This document shows, piece by piece, positions 21,482 to 31,600 of a stretch of DNA of 37,034 nucleotides. Origin of the DNA: a virus. How positions within the stretch are numbered: position 1 is the stretch's first letter; each line of letters starts with the position of its first letter. Under the pieces are notes generated by a model. The model did no database searches and was not told the DNA's origin. It saw only the letters and a list, made by a program, of their open reading frames with translations. A program made the translations under genes and the position numbers. Location of the stretch: positions 1 through 37,034 of the IMG/VR virus record IMGVR_UViG_3300045747_000133. One strand, given 5' to 3'.

Positions 21482-22618
21482 ATCGCGCGCTTAATCATTG
21501 GCGTCAACGACGCAAAGGCAGTCAAGCGTTGGGCTGGACTGCTCGCATACGACACTTCCCAGAAGTCGTATTTCAATCAACGCTTCATGGCGCGCGGCGC
21601 CGAAGCCGAAGTTCCAATCCAGATCCTGACCGATTTGGAATCGGATGCCGGTGAAGCAATCAACTATGACCTGCTGGCTGAGCTTCGCATGGCTCCGGTC
21701 GAAGGCGAGGACATTCTGGAAGGTAAGGAAGAAGCCCAGCGCTTCTACTCCGATTCCATTTACATCGACCAAGCACGCTGCGGTGTGAACACCGGTGGTC
21801 GCATGACCCGCAAGCGTACCCTGAACGACTTGCGCGAAAAGGCCAAGCGCCAGCAGTCTAGCTGGTGGGCTCGCCTGCAGGACGAACTGACGTTAATCTA
21901 CCTGTCTGGCGTGCGCGGCATCAATGCCAACTTCTTGCTGCCCCTGGCATATACCGGTCGCGCCAACAACGCGCTGGTCGCACCTGACAGCAATCACACG
22001 CTGTACGGCGGCAATGCAACTGCGTACAACAACATCAGCAATGAAGCTGCTGGCTTGACCAACTCGGATGCGATGGACCTGCGCCTGATTGACCGCGCCA
22101 AGACCAAAGCTGATGCACAGGGCGGTGGCGCTACCGACATTCCGGTGCTCCAGCCTTGCAAGATCGACGGCAACGAAACCTTTGTCTGTGTGATGCACAC
22201 GTTCCAAGAGGACGATCTGCGCAGCAACACCGGAACCGGTCAATGGCTGGACATTCAAAAGGCTGCAGCTGCTGCCGAAGGCCGCAACAACCCCATGTTC
22301 AAGGGCTCGTTGGGCATGTACCGCGGCGTGATCCTGCACAGCCACCGCAACGTGATTCGCCAGAACACCGCTGGTGCTGGCGGAAACTTTGAATCGGCCC
22401 GCGCGCTGTTCCTGGGTTCGCAAGCTGCTGTGATGGCCTTTGGCTCTCCCGGTACCAATCTGCGCTTCGACTGGAATGAGGAAACCCGCGACAACGGCGA
22501 CAAGGTAGTGATTTCCACTTCCTCGATCTTCGGCGTCAAGAAGGTGACTTTCACCACGCCCGCAGGCGCTCAGGACTTCGGCGTGTTCGCGCTGGATACC
22601 TTCGCCGCATCGCGTTAA
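21482..22618 (+). CDS. Major capsid protein, N4-gp56 family, with apparent ATC start
   Basis: A 378-residue major head protein. Its core (YFNQRFMARG, LTDLESDAGEAINYDLLAEL, GVNTGGRMTRKRTLNDLREK, LIYLSGVRGIN) is that of the N4-gp56-like capsid family. The first ATG in frame is at 21587, but the family's N-terminal arm (LIIGVNDAKAVKRWAGLLAY) is encoded upstream in the same frame. Between the in-frame stop at 21455 and 21587 there is no ATG, GTG or TTG. The codon 7 nt after GGAG is ATC (21482), so initiation at ATC, or a G-to-C error in an ATG, is the best explanation. The C-terminal half is an ordinary capsid fold. Confidence 0.85.
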   Translation: MARLIIGVNDAKAVKRWAGLLAYDTSQKSYFNQRFMARGAEAEVPIQILTDLESDAGEAINYDLLAELRMAPVEGEDILEGKEEAQRFYSDSIYIDQARCGVNTGGRMTRKRTLNDLREKAKRQQSSWWARLQDELTLIYLSGVRGINANFLLPLAYTGRANNALVAPDSNHTLYGGNATAYNNISNEAAGLTNSDAMDLRLIDRAKTKADAQGGGATDIPVLQPCKIDGNETFVCVMHTFQEDDLRSNTGTGQWLDIQKAAAAAEGRNNPMFKGSLGMYRGVILHSHRNVIRQNTAGAGGNFESARALFLGSQAAVMAFGSPGTNLRFDWNEETRDNGDKVVISTSSIFGVKKVTFTTPAGAQDFGVFALDTFAASR

Positions 22619-22644
22619 TCGGCCCTGGAACATAGGAGTAAATC

Positions 22645-23115
22645 ATGGCTTTTACCAATTCGAACGACTACATCACCGGCCGTAAGCCCGTGGTGTTCCC
22701 GGCTGGCTGCGAAGTTGTCGCAGTGCGTTTTGCAATCGACCTGGCAACGGGCGACCTGGCACTCAACACCATCGGCCAAGTGGGCATCTTGCCTGCTGGC
22801 TGCGTGCCTGTTGATGTGCTTGTGGATGGAACCGACTTGGATACCGGCCTCGGCGCTGGTGTCTATGAAGTGGGTATCTGGGACGGTTCTGGCGCTTCGC
22901 TCTCCGTTGCTGCTGCTGACGGCGGCGGCGCCTGGGGCAATACCGGTGCTGCTGTGGCCACGGCTTTCAGCAAGAACCTGACTAAGACGCTGAACAACAT
23001 TTCCACCGTCCAGTCGGCTACCACTGATCGCAAGATCGGCGTGAAGGTCACAACGGCACCGACCACGGCTGCTGCTGGCACTTTGGGTGTGACCGTTCTT
23101 TATCGAGCCTCCTGA
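22645..23115 (+). CDS. Head decoration-like protein
   Basis: A 156-residue beta-rich protein with GGAG before its ATG, 26 nt after the capsid gene. It has the Thr/Gly/Ala-rich composition of small capsid-surface proteins (PAGCEVVAVRFAIDL, KIGVKVTTAPTTAAAG). Likely a decoration or stabilising head protein, inferred from position directly after the major capsid gene; the gene ends before a strong terminator. Confidence 0.6.
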   Translation: MAFTNSNDYITGRKPVVFPAGCEVVAVRFAIDLATGDLALNTIGQVGILPAGCVPVDVLVDGTDLDTGLGAGVYEVGIWDGSGASLSVAAADGGGAWGNTGAAVATAFSKNLTKTLNNISTVQSATTDRKIGVKVTTAPTTAAAGTLGVTVLYRAS

Positions 23116-23146
23116 TCCCCTGGGAATCATCCTTGATCAACGAGTT

Positions 23147-23177
23147 CAGGGGGGGCTTTTGCTTCCCCTGTTTTTTT
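23147..23177 (+). terminator. Rho-independent terminator after the capsid genes
   Basis: The stem CAGGGG (23147-23152) and CCCCTG (23165-23170) with a 12-nt loop is followed directly by seven T. It would end or reduce rightward transcription after the capsid and decoration genes, so that these highly needed proteins are made in excess of the tail proteins. Confidence 0.8.
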
Positions 23178-23187
23178 GGAGAGTGAT

Positions 23188-23544
23188 ATGAAACTTGAAA
23201 CCTCAATTCCCATGCGCACCGATGGAACAGTTCGTGTGGCAGGCCTTGACGGTAAGGCCTATGTGTTCAAGATGGATGCTGAAAGCGGCATGGTTTCGTG
23301 CGATGTATCCCACGATGAGACTCTGGCTCACCTGTTGCGGATTGGCACGTTTTTCCCTATTGACATGGCGGACTATGACAAGGCCGAGTCCATGCTTGAC
23401 ATGAGCAAAGCTCCTGATACCGATGGTGATGACGGACAAGATGATGGTGATGACGACGAGGATGAGGAAGTCGACCCCAATGCTTTGCCGGTAGAAGCTG
23501 GCACACCGCCTGCACCGCGCAAGAAAAAAGCCAAGGCCGAATAA
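23188..23544 (+). CDS. Small protein with acidic tail
   Basis: A 118-residue protein; the ATG at 23188 has GGAG 6 nt upstream, favouring it over a TTG at 23176. The N-terminal domain (KLETSIPMRTDGTVRVAGLD) is a small beta domain. The C-terminal third is a run of Asp/Glu (DDGQDDGDDDEDEEVD) and ends in a basic patch RKKKAKAE. Similar small acidic proteins are found in phage head-tail regions. Function unknown. Confidence 0.6.
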   Translation: MKLETSIPMRTDGTVRVAGLDGKAYVFKMDAESGMVSCDVSHDETLAHLLRIGTFFPIDMADYDKAESMLDMSKAPDTDGDDGQDDGDDDEDEEVDPNALPVEAGTPPAPRKKKAKAE

Positions 23545-23563
23545 ATAGCCGGGAAACACCATC

Positions 23564-24202
23564 ATGAAAGCCTGGTCCAACTGGTTCAACGACTTGCTGC
23601 CACAGTTGCCGGGCTGTCCTGATCCGCAGATTGAGCATGAGCTGCTGCGCGCATGCCAAGACTTCTTCACCCGGTCCCGCGCCTGGCAAGTGATTCAGGC
23701 CCCGGTGGCCATTGCGGCTGATCAAACATCGCTTGCCATTGCACCGGCCGACGCCGAGCAGGAATTAGTGCGCATCGAAGGCGCCTGGCTCGATGGCATG
23801 CGCCTGAACATCTTTGGTGTGGGCGACATGGATTCGGCATTCCCTGACGACTGGCAGACCCACACCGGCGCCATATCGACGCTGGTACAGATCACGCCTG
23901 GCACGGTGCTGCTGTACCCGATACCTGTTTCTGCATCGGCAACTGGCCTCAAGCTGCGCATGTCCGTGAAGCCCAGCGATACCGCAACTGGCATCCCTGA
24001 TGACCAGTATGTGAAGTACCGCGACCCGCTTGCGTCCGGCGCCCGGTCCCGGCTGATGCTGCAGGCCGAAAAGAAGTGGTCAAACCCCGGGCTTGGCGCA
24101 CTCAATGCATCGGTGTTCGATGCCGCAATCAACAGCGCCAGCATTGCCGCGGCGCGCTCATTCAGCACCGGCCGCATTTCTGCGCGCCCCAAGTTCGCCT
24201 AA
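23564..24202 (+). CDS. Head-tail adaptor-like protein
   Basis: A 212-residue protein. The opening (NWFNDLLPQLPGCPDPQIEH followed by a helix RACQDFFTRSR) is the common N-terminal pattern of podovirus adaptor (head-completion) proteins, and the rest is beta strands with a helical C-terminus. It would join the portal to the tail. The family call rests on pattern memory, position after the head genes and the similar protein next to it. Confidence 0.6.
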   Translation: MKAWSNWFNDLLPQLPGCPDPQIEHELLRACQDFFTRSRAWQVIQAPVAIAADQTSLAIAPADAEQELVRIEGAWLDGMRLNIFGVGDMDSAFPDDWQTHTGAISTLVQITPGTVLLYPIPVSASATGLKLRMSVKPSDTATGIPDDQYVKYRDPLASGARSRLMLQAEKKWSNPGLGALNASVFDAAINSASIAAARSFSTGRISARPKFA

Positions 24203-24205
24203 GCC

Positions 24206-24868
24206 ATGACCACCACCGCCCAATACTTGGTCAAGTCCTGCCAGACGGCGCTGCAAGACATTGCCGGCGTGCGCTGGCCTGCCAGTGATCTTGTCAGCTA
24301 CCTGAACGATGGCCAGCGTGACCTGGTGATGGTTCGCCCGGATGCCAATGCTGTGACTGCCGCGTTTGTCCCTGTACTTGGTGCGCGCCAGGCCTTGCCA
24401 GCGGCCTCCATGAGCCTGATTGATGTTCCACGCAACACAGGCGGAAACAAGCGGGCTATTCGCAAGATCGCGCTGGAGGATCTGGACGCCATCAATCGGG
24501 ACTGGCGCTCGATGACGGCTGCTACCGAAATCATCCACTTCTGCTACGACCCGCGAGAGCCCAACGTCTTTGATGTGTACCCACCGGCCGCGGCGTCGGG
24601 TGTGTCCGTCGATATTACCTATGGCGCTTACCCAACTGACGTACCAGCACCATCTGGCGACGGCAAGGCCTTCACGACCGTGGCCGGCAACATTTCGGTG
24701 AATGACCAGTGGGGCACTGCACTCTACAACTACATGCTGGCCAGGGCCTTTAACAAGGACGCGGAGTACGGCGGCAATGCGGCCCTCTCTGCGGCCTACA
24801 TGAGCACGTTCACAAACCTGATTGGCGCGCAGCTTCAATCGTCACAGACGGTTGCACCAAAGAACTAA
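24206..24868 (+). CDS. Head-tail adaptor-like protein (second)
   Basis: A 220-residue protein with a similar layout: an N-terminal helix (WPASDLVSYLNDGQRDLVMV), a beta middle (FDVYPPAAASGVSVDITYG) and a C-terminal helix (LYNYMLARAFNKDAEYGGN). Two adaptor-like genes in a row are usual in short-tailed phages, where the proteins form rings below the portal. It starts 3 nt after the previous stop. Confidence 0.65.
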   Translation: MTTTAQYLVKSCQTALQDIAGVRWPASDLVSYLNDGQRDLVMVRPDANAVTAAFVPVLGARQALPAASMSLIDVPRNTGGNKRAIRKIALEDLDAINRDWRSMTAATEIIHFCYDPREPNVFDVYPPAAASGVSVDITYGAYPTDVPAPSGDGKAFTTVAGNISVNDQWGTALYNYMLARAFNKDAEYGGNAALSAAYMSTFTNLIGAQLQSSQTVAPKN

Positions 24869-24877
24869 GGATTAACT

Positions 24878-26686
24878 ATGAGCCACTACCGCACAGGAAC
24901 GATTGCGCTAACGAACGGGTCAGCCGCAGTCGTCGGCACCGGTACTGACTTTATCAATGGCGCAGCCATTGGCGAGTGCGTGCAGGCACCAGATGGCAAG
25001 CTGTACGAGATTCTGACCATTGCATCTGCAACGTCGCTCACGCTTGGCTCGGTTTACCTGGGTGCTACTGCATCCGGCCAGGCCTATTCAATCGTTCCGA
25101 CGCAGAGCTATATCCGGGAGTTGGCCGCGCAGGCTGCTGCCCTAGTGAACAGCTATTCCAGCATCCTGACCACTGCGCTTACAACAGCGGCAACTGCGAA
25201 GGCAACACCGATTGACGCTGACAGCATTGGCTTGAAGGACAGTGTTACCGGGTTTGCTCGGCTGCTGACCTGGGCGAATCTGAAGGCAACGATTGTTTCG
25301 TACTTTCAGAGCGTCGGGCTTAACAGCACAGCCATCGGCTCCACCACCCCATCGACAGGCGCGTTTACTACGCTGAGTGCGAGTGGCCTGCTAACAGGAA
25401 ACTCTGCTCAATTCACTGGTGCAGCTTCACCAGCAAGTGGCAGCGGCACGGAAGTTTTCTACTCCGGTGGCAGTGGTTATGTGCAGTCGTATAACCGCAC
25501 AGGGTCTGCATACACGCCGCTGTTTTTGACTGGCTCAACGATCAACCTGTACCCAAATGGCGCATCAATTGGTGCGGCTGTAGTCTCATCCAACGGCCTA
25601 GCCGTGACAGGTGCTATATCAGGAACGACAAACCTACTGCTGAACGGAGCAACGTCTACGGTTGCATTCGGAGCGAGTTCTACTGAGCAAATTTATCGAA
25701 GTGGCACTACGCTTAACTTAATGACCAACTCGGTCACGCAAGCCACCCTAGACGCTAATGGCAACTTTGGGGTAAAAGCCACTCCACATACAGGATGGAC
25801 TCCAGCGAATGCTTGCTTTATTGCCCTTGGAGGATTGGGCGGAAATGGATTGGTTGGAACAGGGGCGGGCTCAACTGCGCCGTCTATCTCCCTTGTTACA
25901 AACGGGTACTACAACGTAGGATGGAAATACCACTCAAGCAGTTCACAGACCGGAGCGGGACTTTACAACATAGAAAACGGTTCGCATAGATGGTACATAG
26001 ACAACGGAACTCCAACTGCGGGTAACACTATTCCCGGCTTTGCAACTCCGTTAATGACGCTGAATGATAGTGGGGTGCTTGATGTAGGCGGTGGAACAGG
26101 CGGAGGGGCTTTTATTAACCCAAGCAACGGTATAACTGGGCAAACGCAGCTACAAGTGACACATAGTGCTGCATCAACATCTGGGTCTGCTTTTCAAGTA
26201 TTTGTCTATAACGCAGGGATCATCGGCTCCATCACCCAATCCGGCACAACAGCAGTCGCCTACAACACCACATCCGACCACCGCCTGAAAACCAACGTAC
26301 GCGATGCCAACGCAGCACGGTTCATGGATATCCAGTTCCGTGACTTCGAGTGGATTGACGGTCGCCATGACTGCGGTGTGATCGCCCACGAGTTTCAATT
26401 GGTCTACCCTGACTTGGTTCTTGGCGATAAGGATGCGACAGAGGTTCGCACCGTAGAGATCACCCCTGCTGTGCCTGCGGTGCTTGATGCAGAAGGCGTG
26501 GAAGTCACTCCCGCAGTTGCATCGGTCACAGAGCAGCAGACATTCCCGGTCTATCAGCAAGTCAACTATATGGGACTGATCGGGCGCATGGGTACTCGGG
26601 TGCAATCGTTGCAGCGCACTGTTGATGCACAGGCCGCAATGATCGAAGCCCTCGCAGCACGCCTCACCGCAGCAGGTATCGCATGA
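24878..26686 (+). CDS. Tail fibre with S74 intramolecular chaperone domain
   Basis: A 602-residue host-recognition protein. The N-terminus (HYRTGTIALTNGSAAVVGTG) is the particle-binding end; the middle is Thr/Ser/Gly-rich beta structure. At about residue 465 the motif TSDHRLKTNV opens an S74 chaperone domain, with catalytic Ser466 and Lys471, followed by FEWIDGRHDCGVIAHEFQ and a C-terminal coiled coil (RVQSLQRTVDAQAAMIEALA). The chaperone assembles the trimer and then cuts itself off. The receptor-binding middle (about 25600-26250) looks richer in A/T than its flanks, suggesting exchange with other phages. Confidence 0.85.
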   Translation: MSHYRTGTIALTNGSAAVVGTGTDFINGAAIGECVQAPDGKLYEILTIASATSLTLGSVYLGATASGQAYSIVPTQSYIRELAAQAAALVNSYSSILTTALTTAATAKATPIDADSIGLKDSVTGFARLLTWANLKATIVSYFQSVGLNSTAIGSTTPSTGAFTTLSASGLLTGNSAQFTGAASPASGSGTEVFYSGGSGYVQSYNRTGSAYTPLFLTGSTINLYPNGASIGAAVVSSNGLAVTGAISGTTNLLLNGATSTVAFGASSTEQIYRSGTTLNLMTNSVTQATLDANGNFGVKATPHTGWTPANACFIALGGLGGNGLVGTGAGSTAPSISLVTNGYYNVGWKYHSSSSQTGAGLYNIENGSHRWYIDNGTPTAGNTIPGFATPLMTLNDSGVLDVGGGTGGGAFINPSNGITGQTQLQVTHSAASTSGSAFQVFVYNAGIIGSITQSGTTAVAYNTTSDHRLKTNVRDANAARFMDIQFRDFEWIDGRHDCGVIAHEFQLVYPDLVLGDKDATEVRTVEITPAVPAVLDAEGVEVTPAVASVTEQQTFPVYQQVNYMGLIGRMGTRVQSLQRTVDAQAAMIEALAARLTAAGIA

Positions 26687-27072
26687 ACCTCGACCCAATC
26701 GACGGTTACCCAACCACGCGCTTCGTGTGGCGAGCCATCGTCATCTACCTGATCGTTGTCTCGCTGTGCTTCGTCGGCTTCATAGCGCAAGCAGTGGCTC
26801 AGGAAGTAGAGCAACCCATCATCGAAAGCCCAACCACTTTTGCCATTTGCAAGGCCGCAGACATAGCCACGACAGCCTACATCCTAGGCAACGGTGGTGT
26901 TGAGCTAAACCCTATCGTCGCGTGGACTCTGAAGGCCGGGTATGCCCCGCTGATCGTCGTAAGCCTCGGCATCTGGCTGGCCATGAAGCACTACGGGACA
27001 CCCGCCGGCAACACCGTCATAAATGTCGCAACCTGCGGCGTAGCTATTCACAACTTGGTGCAAATACCGTGA
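26683..27072 (+). CDS. Small membrane protein after the tail fibre
   Basis: A 129-residue protein overlapping the fibre stop (ATGA). It has an N-terminal hydrophobic helix (AIVIYLIVVSLCFVGFIA), a DIATTAYILGNGGVELNPIV segment as in DUF5658-like membrane proteins, and two further hydrophobic stretches. It is probably an inner-membrane protein. An accessory role such as superinfection exclusion is possible but not shown by the sequence. Confidence 0.55.
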   Translation: MNLDPIDGYPTTRFVWRAIVIYLIVVSLCFVGFIAQAVAQEVEQPIIESPTTFAICKAADIATTAYILGNGGVELNPIVAWTLKAGYAPLIVVSLGIWLAMKHYGTPAGNTVINVATCGVAIHNLVQIP

Positions 27073-28688
27073 GCGTCATTCGCTTTACCGGATTCGTCGG
27101 CGCCAATAGGGCGGTGCATCCAATGCTGCTCGGCGATTCGGTAGGCGTCACAAGCCTTAACCAGAAGCCCGGTCGCTCTGATCTTCGCCCATGGAATGCG
27201 CCGCTCAACAAGGCGACGGTGCCGGCCAGCCGCAAGACCATTCACCGTATGGGCCGGGATGTGGCAAGCGACACACAATACTGGCTGAGTTGGCCAACAA
27301 CCGTACATGCCGTGCTTGGAGGAAATGCTGCCGACACATCAGAGCGCACCTACTACACCGGTGACGGCGCGCCGAAGTGGACGGACACAACAAAGGCCCT
27401 GGCTGCAGCACCGTACCCAACTGCTTCGCGCACGCTTGGCATTCCGGCACCTTCTGGTGCCATTTCACTGTCCGCTGCAGGCGGTACTAGCGCGACGGTA
27501 GAAACCCGCTTCTATCTGGACACCTTTGTGTCCGACATTGGCGAAGAAAGCGCACCAAACCCTGCGCCTGTGAGCATCACTTGCAAGCAAGACGACACGG
27601 TAACCATCAGCACACTGCCTGCAGCACCTGGTGGGTCATACGGCATTACGCTGCGCCGCATCTACCGCACGCAAGACGGCTTGACCACGGCCGGGGCGTT
27701 TTACTTTCTGCGCGAGATTGCATCGGGCCTTACTAGCACCACGGATGACAACCGCACGCTTGGCGAGACTCTAGCGACAACCTCATGGCTAACGCCACCG
27801 ACCGACCTAAAGTGCCTCACCGGCCTATGGAACGGGATGATGGCCGGTATCTCTGGCCGGTCCCTGCGGTTCTGCGAGGCGTACACCTACTACGCCTGGC
27901 CAATCGAGTATGAAATCATCCCGGCTAACACCATGCCGGTGGCCCTGGCAACGTTCGGGCAGACCCTGGTGATGCTGACTGACGGCAACCCATCGGTTGT
28001 CGTTGGCGGATCGCCGGACGCGATGGACGAATCCCCGGTAGCCTTTGACCAATCCTGCGTTTCTGTGCTGTCCGCAGTAGGCATGGGTCATGGTGTGGCC
28101 TGGGCCTCTCCTGACGGCCTGGCTTATATCGGATCGTCCGGCCCACGCCTGCTCACTGACGGCTTGATGACGCGCGACGACTGGCAGGCACTGGTACCGA
28201 GCACGATTGAAGCCGCCATGTATGAGCGCCGCTACATCGCCACGTACAACGATGGCACTGGCCGAAAGGGGTTTGTGATCGACCCGGCCAACCCGGACGG
28301 CATCTACTTTCTGGACTTCGGTTTCGATGCCATGCATGTTGACGCGCTACAGGATGCTCTGTTTGTGCTGGATGGCGTGAATGTCCAGAAGTGGGATGCC
28401 GGTACCGCGCTGACTACCACCTTCAAATCAAAGTTGTTCCACCAAAGCAAGCCGACGCCATCGTTTGCTTGCGCCCAGGTGACCGGTGGGCACTCTGTTG
28501 GCACCCCGGCCATGTTCAAGCTGTACGTCGATGGCGCATTGATCCACACGGAGAGCGTTACCAGCAGCGAACCATTCCGCTTGCCGGCCGGGTACCTCGG
28601 GGTTGACTTCCAGATCGAGGTAACCACCACCACCAACATCCAGGCTGTGGCCATGGCCCACTCAATGCGTGAATTGGCCCAGACATGA
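27069..28688 (+). CDS. Large tail protein (podovirus tail-tube/knob type)
   Basis: A 539-residue protein with a GTG start at 27069 in a GTGA overlap. It has beta-propeller-like segments (FGQTLVMLTDGNPSVVVGG, VAWASPDGLAYIGSSGPRLL, IATYNDGTGRKGFVIDP) similar to the tubular tail proteins of short-tailed phages. Likely the nozzle or knob of the tail. The longer open frame to 26922 overlaps the membrane protein and is rejected. Confidence 0.6.
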   Translation: MSVIRFTGFVGANRAVHPMLLGDSVGVTSLNQKPGRSDLRPWNAPLNKATVPASRKTIHRMGRDVASDTQYWLSWPTTVHAVLGGNAADTSERTYYTGDGAPKWTDTTKALAAAPYPTASRTLGIPAPSGAISLSAAGGTSATVETRFYLDTFVSDIGEESAPNPAPVSITCKQDDTVTISTLPAAPGGSYGITLRRIYRTQDGLTTAGAFYFLREIASGLTSTTDDNRTLGETLATTSWLTPPTDLKCLTGLWNGMMAGISGRSLRFCEAYTYYAWPIEYEIIPANTMPVALATFGQTLVMLTDGNPSVVVGGSPDAMDESPVAFDQSCVSVLSAVGMGHGVAWASPDGLAYIGSSGPRLLTDGLMTRDDWQALVPSTIEAAMYERRYIATYNDGTGRKGFVIDPANPDGIYFLDFGFDAMHVDALQDALFVLDGVNVQKWDAGTALTTTFKSKLFHQSKPTPSFACAQVTGGHSVGTPAMFKLYVDGALIHTESVTSSEPFRLPAGYLGVDFQIEVTTTTNIQAVAMAHSMRELAQT

Positions 28689-31600
28689 CGGACCAGCGCA
28701 ACGACTTACCGCCTGCATCGGCCCCGAACTTTCTGGAAAAGGTGCGCGAGGCGCTGTCCACCTATTTGGGCACGCGCGGCGACCGGCTAGACCGGGGCCT
28801 GACGGTGCGCGATCTGTCGGATGCTGGCTTGGTCGACATTACGCCAGGGTACCTTAGCGGGCGTGGCCGGGTAGCCCCAATCATGGGCATAGGCAATAGT
28901 GTGGAGCCGGTCTATGTTGCCGACCTGACGCCACCGCCAACGCCTACCGGATTTAGTGCGGTAGCTGCCATCAGCAACATCATGGTTGAGTGCGCGGCCC
29001 AAACCTACACTGTTGGCCATGGTCATGGCCGGTCGAAGCTGTACGGCGCAACGTGGATAAGCGGCCCGCTGCCGGTGTTTGCCGATGCCGTGCTGCTTGA
29101 GGAATTCCAAGGCACAGTTTTCAGCCACGCAACCAACCCGGCAACCACCTGGCACCTGTGGCTGACATGGGTTTCTGTGGACGGTGTGGAGTCGACCAGC
29201 CCAGCAGGCGGCACCAATGGCGTTGCTGTGACAACCGGCCAAGATGTGGCATCACTTCTAGCGGCTCTTACCGGCGAACTGACCGCCTCGCAGCTACATG
29301 CTGATCTTGGATCACGGATCAACATCATTGATGGCGGTGTGGCACAGCCGGCGCTGGCCTACCCGCTGGCAAAGCTGGCCGCTCTGCAGGATGCGGCAAA
29401 CCAGAAACTGCGCATTGATGTTGACTCGATGGGTACGAATCTGCTTTCGTCCCTGGTCACAATCAACAATACGCTCACAACGGTGCACGATGCCGGTATC
29501 ACGGTCGACCCCGGATCAGGCCTTGTCGTCATCACTGGCCTAGAGGCAGCAAACACCCACCTTACGACCGTGGACGCCAGGCTTTCAGCCGCAGAGGGCA
29601 GTATTCTGCTGAAAGCCACAACCACCTATGTCGACAATGCTATTGCCACGGCGGTTCTGGACCCTACACAGGTCCCGATATTTGGAATCCTTGAGGCCCG
29701 GGTAACAACCGCAGAATTGGACATAAACAGCCTTGAGGGGTCTGTAGCCCTTAAGGCAAACACACTCGACCTGTCAGCAACCAACGTGCGCATGACAACG
29801 GCCGAAACCAACATCAGCAGCTTGGAAGGAACCATTCTTACGAAGGTCAGCCAATCCAGCTTTGACGCTGTAACTGGCGGGCTTGATACACGCCTCGGGT
29901 CTGCTGAAACACTGCTATCTGTGGTGGGCGACACCAGCACACTGGCGAACGAAGTATTCCATTCCAGTCAGGCATTGCGCCGGGATGATGCCGACGCCGA
30001 GGCACTGCTGCGCTCAATCCTGAACAACGAAAACACTGGAGCGGATAGCCGCCTGGCACTGGCCACTGCCAAGAATGAACTTAGCGCGTACACCGACGCC
30101 GGGGTGGCTGCGGAGGCGGCGCAGCGCCTGCTGCTTGTGAGCGTGGTTGATGGGCATACCAGCGCAATTTCTGCAGAGGCACTGACTCGGGCCACGCAAA
30201 CCGGCGAGTTGTACGCGCAGTACACGGTAAAGCTGGATGTGGACGGTAAGGTTTCTGGCTTTGGCCTGGCCAGCAGCGGGCCTGGTGGTCCGGGCTCTGC
30301 GTTCGAGATTCGGGCTGACAAGTTCAGCATTGCTGCACCAACTGGAGCCACTGCCGGGTATGTCCCGTTTACGGTGGTGGCAACTGCATACACCAACACA
30401 GACGGCGTGTATTTCCCAGCCGGCGTGTATGCAGCCAACGCCTATATCTTGGACGGCCAGATCACCAATGCGAAGATCGCAAACCTGGCTGTTGATAATG
30501 CGAAGATCACGGACCTGAGTGCAACCAAACTGACGGCGGGGTCCATTGCTGTAGGCCAGCATATCGAGAGTGCTACCTACTCAGCATCTGGCGGAACAAC
30601 TGGCTGGCACATCGGTGGCGACGGAAATTCCATCTTCAACAATGCTACGGTGCGCGGAGAGTTCATCGCTCTGGGGCCAACAAGCGGCGACTATGCGCGC
30701 ATGTTTTATGGAAACGTGGAGATTTACAAGCAGGTGCCAGGAGTTGGTTCGGTTGCCTACAAGGCGCTGAGTCGCATTGAGACAGGGGTGGCGTCAAACA
30801 ACACTCTTGTGACCATACCGGGCTACTTTAAATCGCAGCCCAAGGTGATCGTATCGCCCAACAGCATGCAGCTCTACTCAGCAGCGTATGCTGGACAGAA
30901 CCAAAGCATAAACTGCTCGGCATCTGCACCTGTTGAAAGTTACGCTGGTTCAATGGTGTGGCGGTTCACCCCGACTGCAAACCTGGTGCTGGCCAGCGGG
31001 TCGCTGACCAAGACGATAAACCAGACAAGTGGCGCAGTATCGGCAACAAACTGGACCAGTTCGACCTACACAACGGATGCCAACACATCCAGCATTACAC
31101 CGGTCATAACCATTGCATCCAATCGTGGCAATGGCGCATCGCAGTATTTTTACCGCACAGTGCGGTGGCGTGTTGAGTACCTCGTCGGTGTAAGCACTTG
31201 GGTTACCACTGGTGCATTCACAACCACAAACCTGGGCGCAGACACTGCGGCAAGTTCATCGTCGTCTGCTTCCTTCACATTCCCATACGCTGGGACTTGG
31301 GTTTTCAGAATTTATGCAGAGGTTTACGATACCAGCACAGCGGTGTTTGGTGCGGCTTCCTACACCTACAGCACGGCCACTGTCACATACTCTGGCACAT
31401 CCTCGCACAACCTGTATTCCGGTGTTTCAGGCACTAGTTACTCCCTGGCAATCAACAATGGCACCTACACGCCAACTGCCCCATGGGAACTTGATCCATC
31501 AGGAACCTACAGCACCACCTACAGCTACAGCTACACACTGCAAGGTGGAACAAGTTTCACATCAGGTCAAGCCACGTTATCAGACCCTAGTGGGACTTTT

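Noticed and set aside
24878-26686. Search for a diversity-generating retroelement (template and variable repeats, reverse transcriptase) as in Bordetella podophages
   Set aside because: No reverse transcriptase frame and no paired template/variable repeat was seen in the window.
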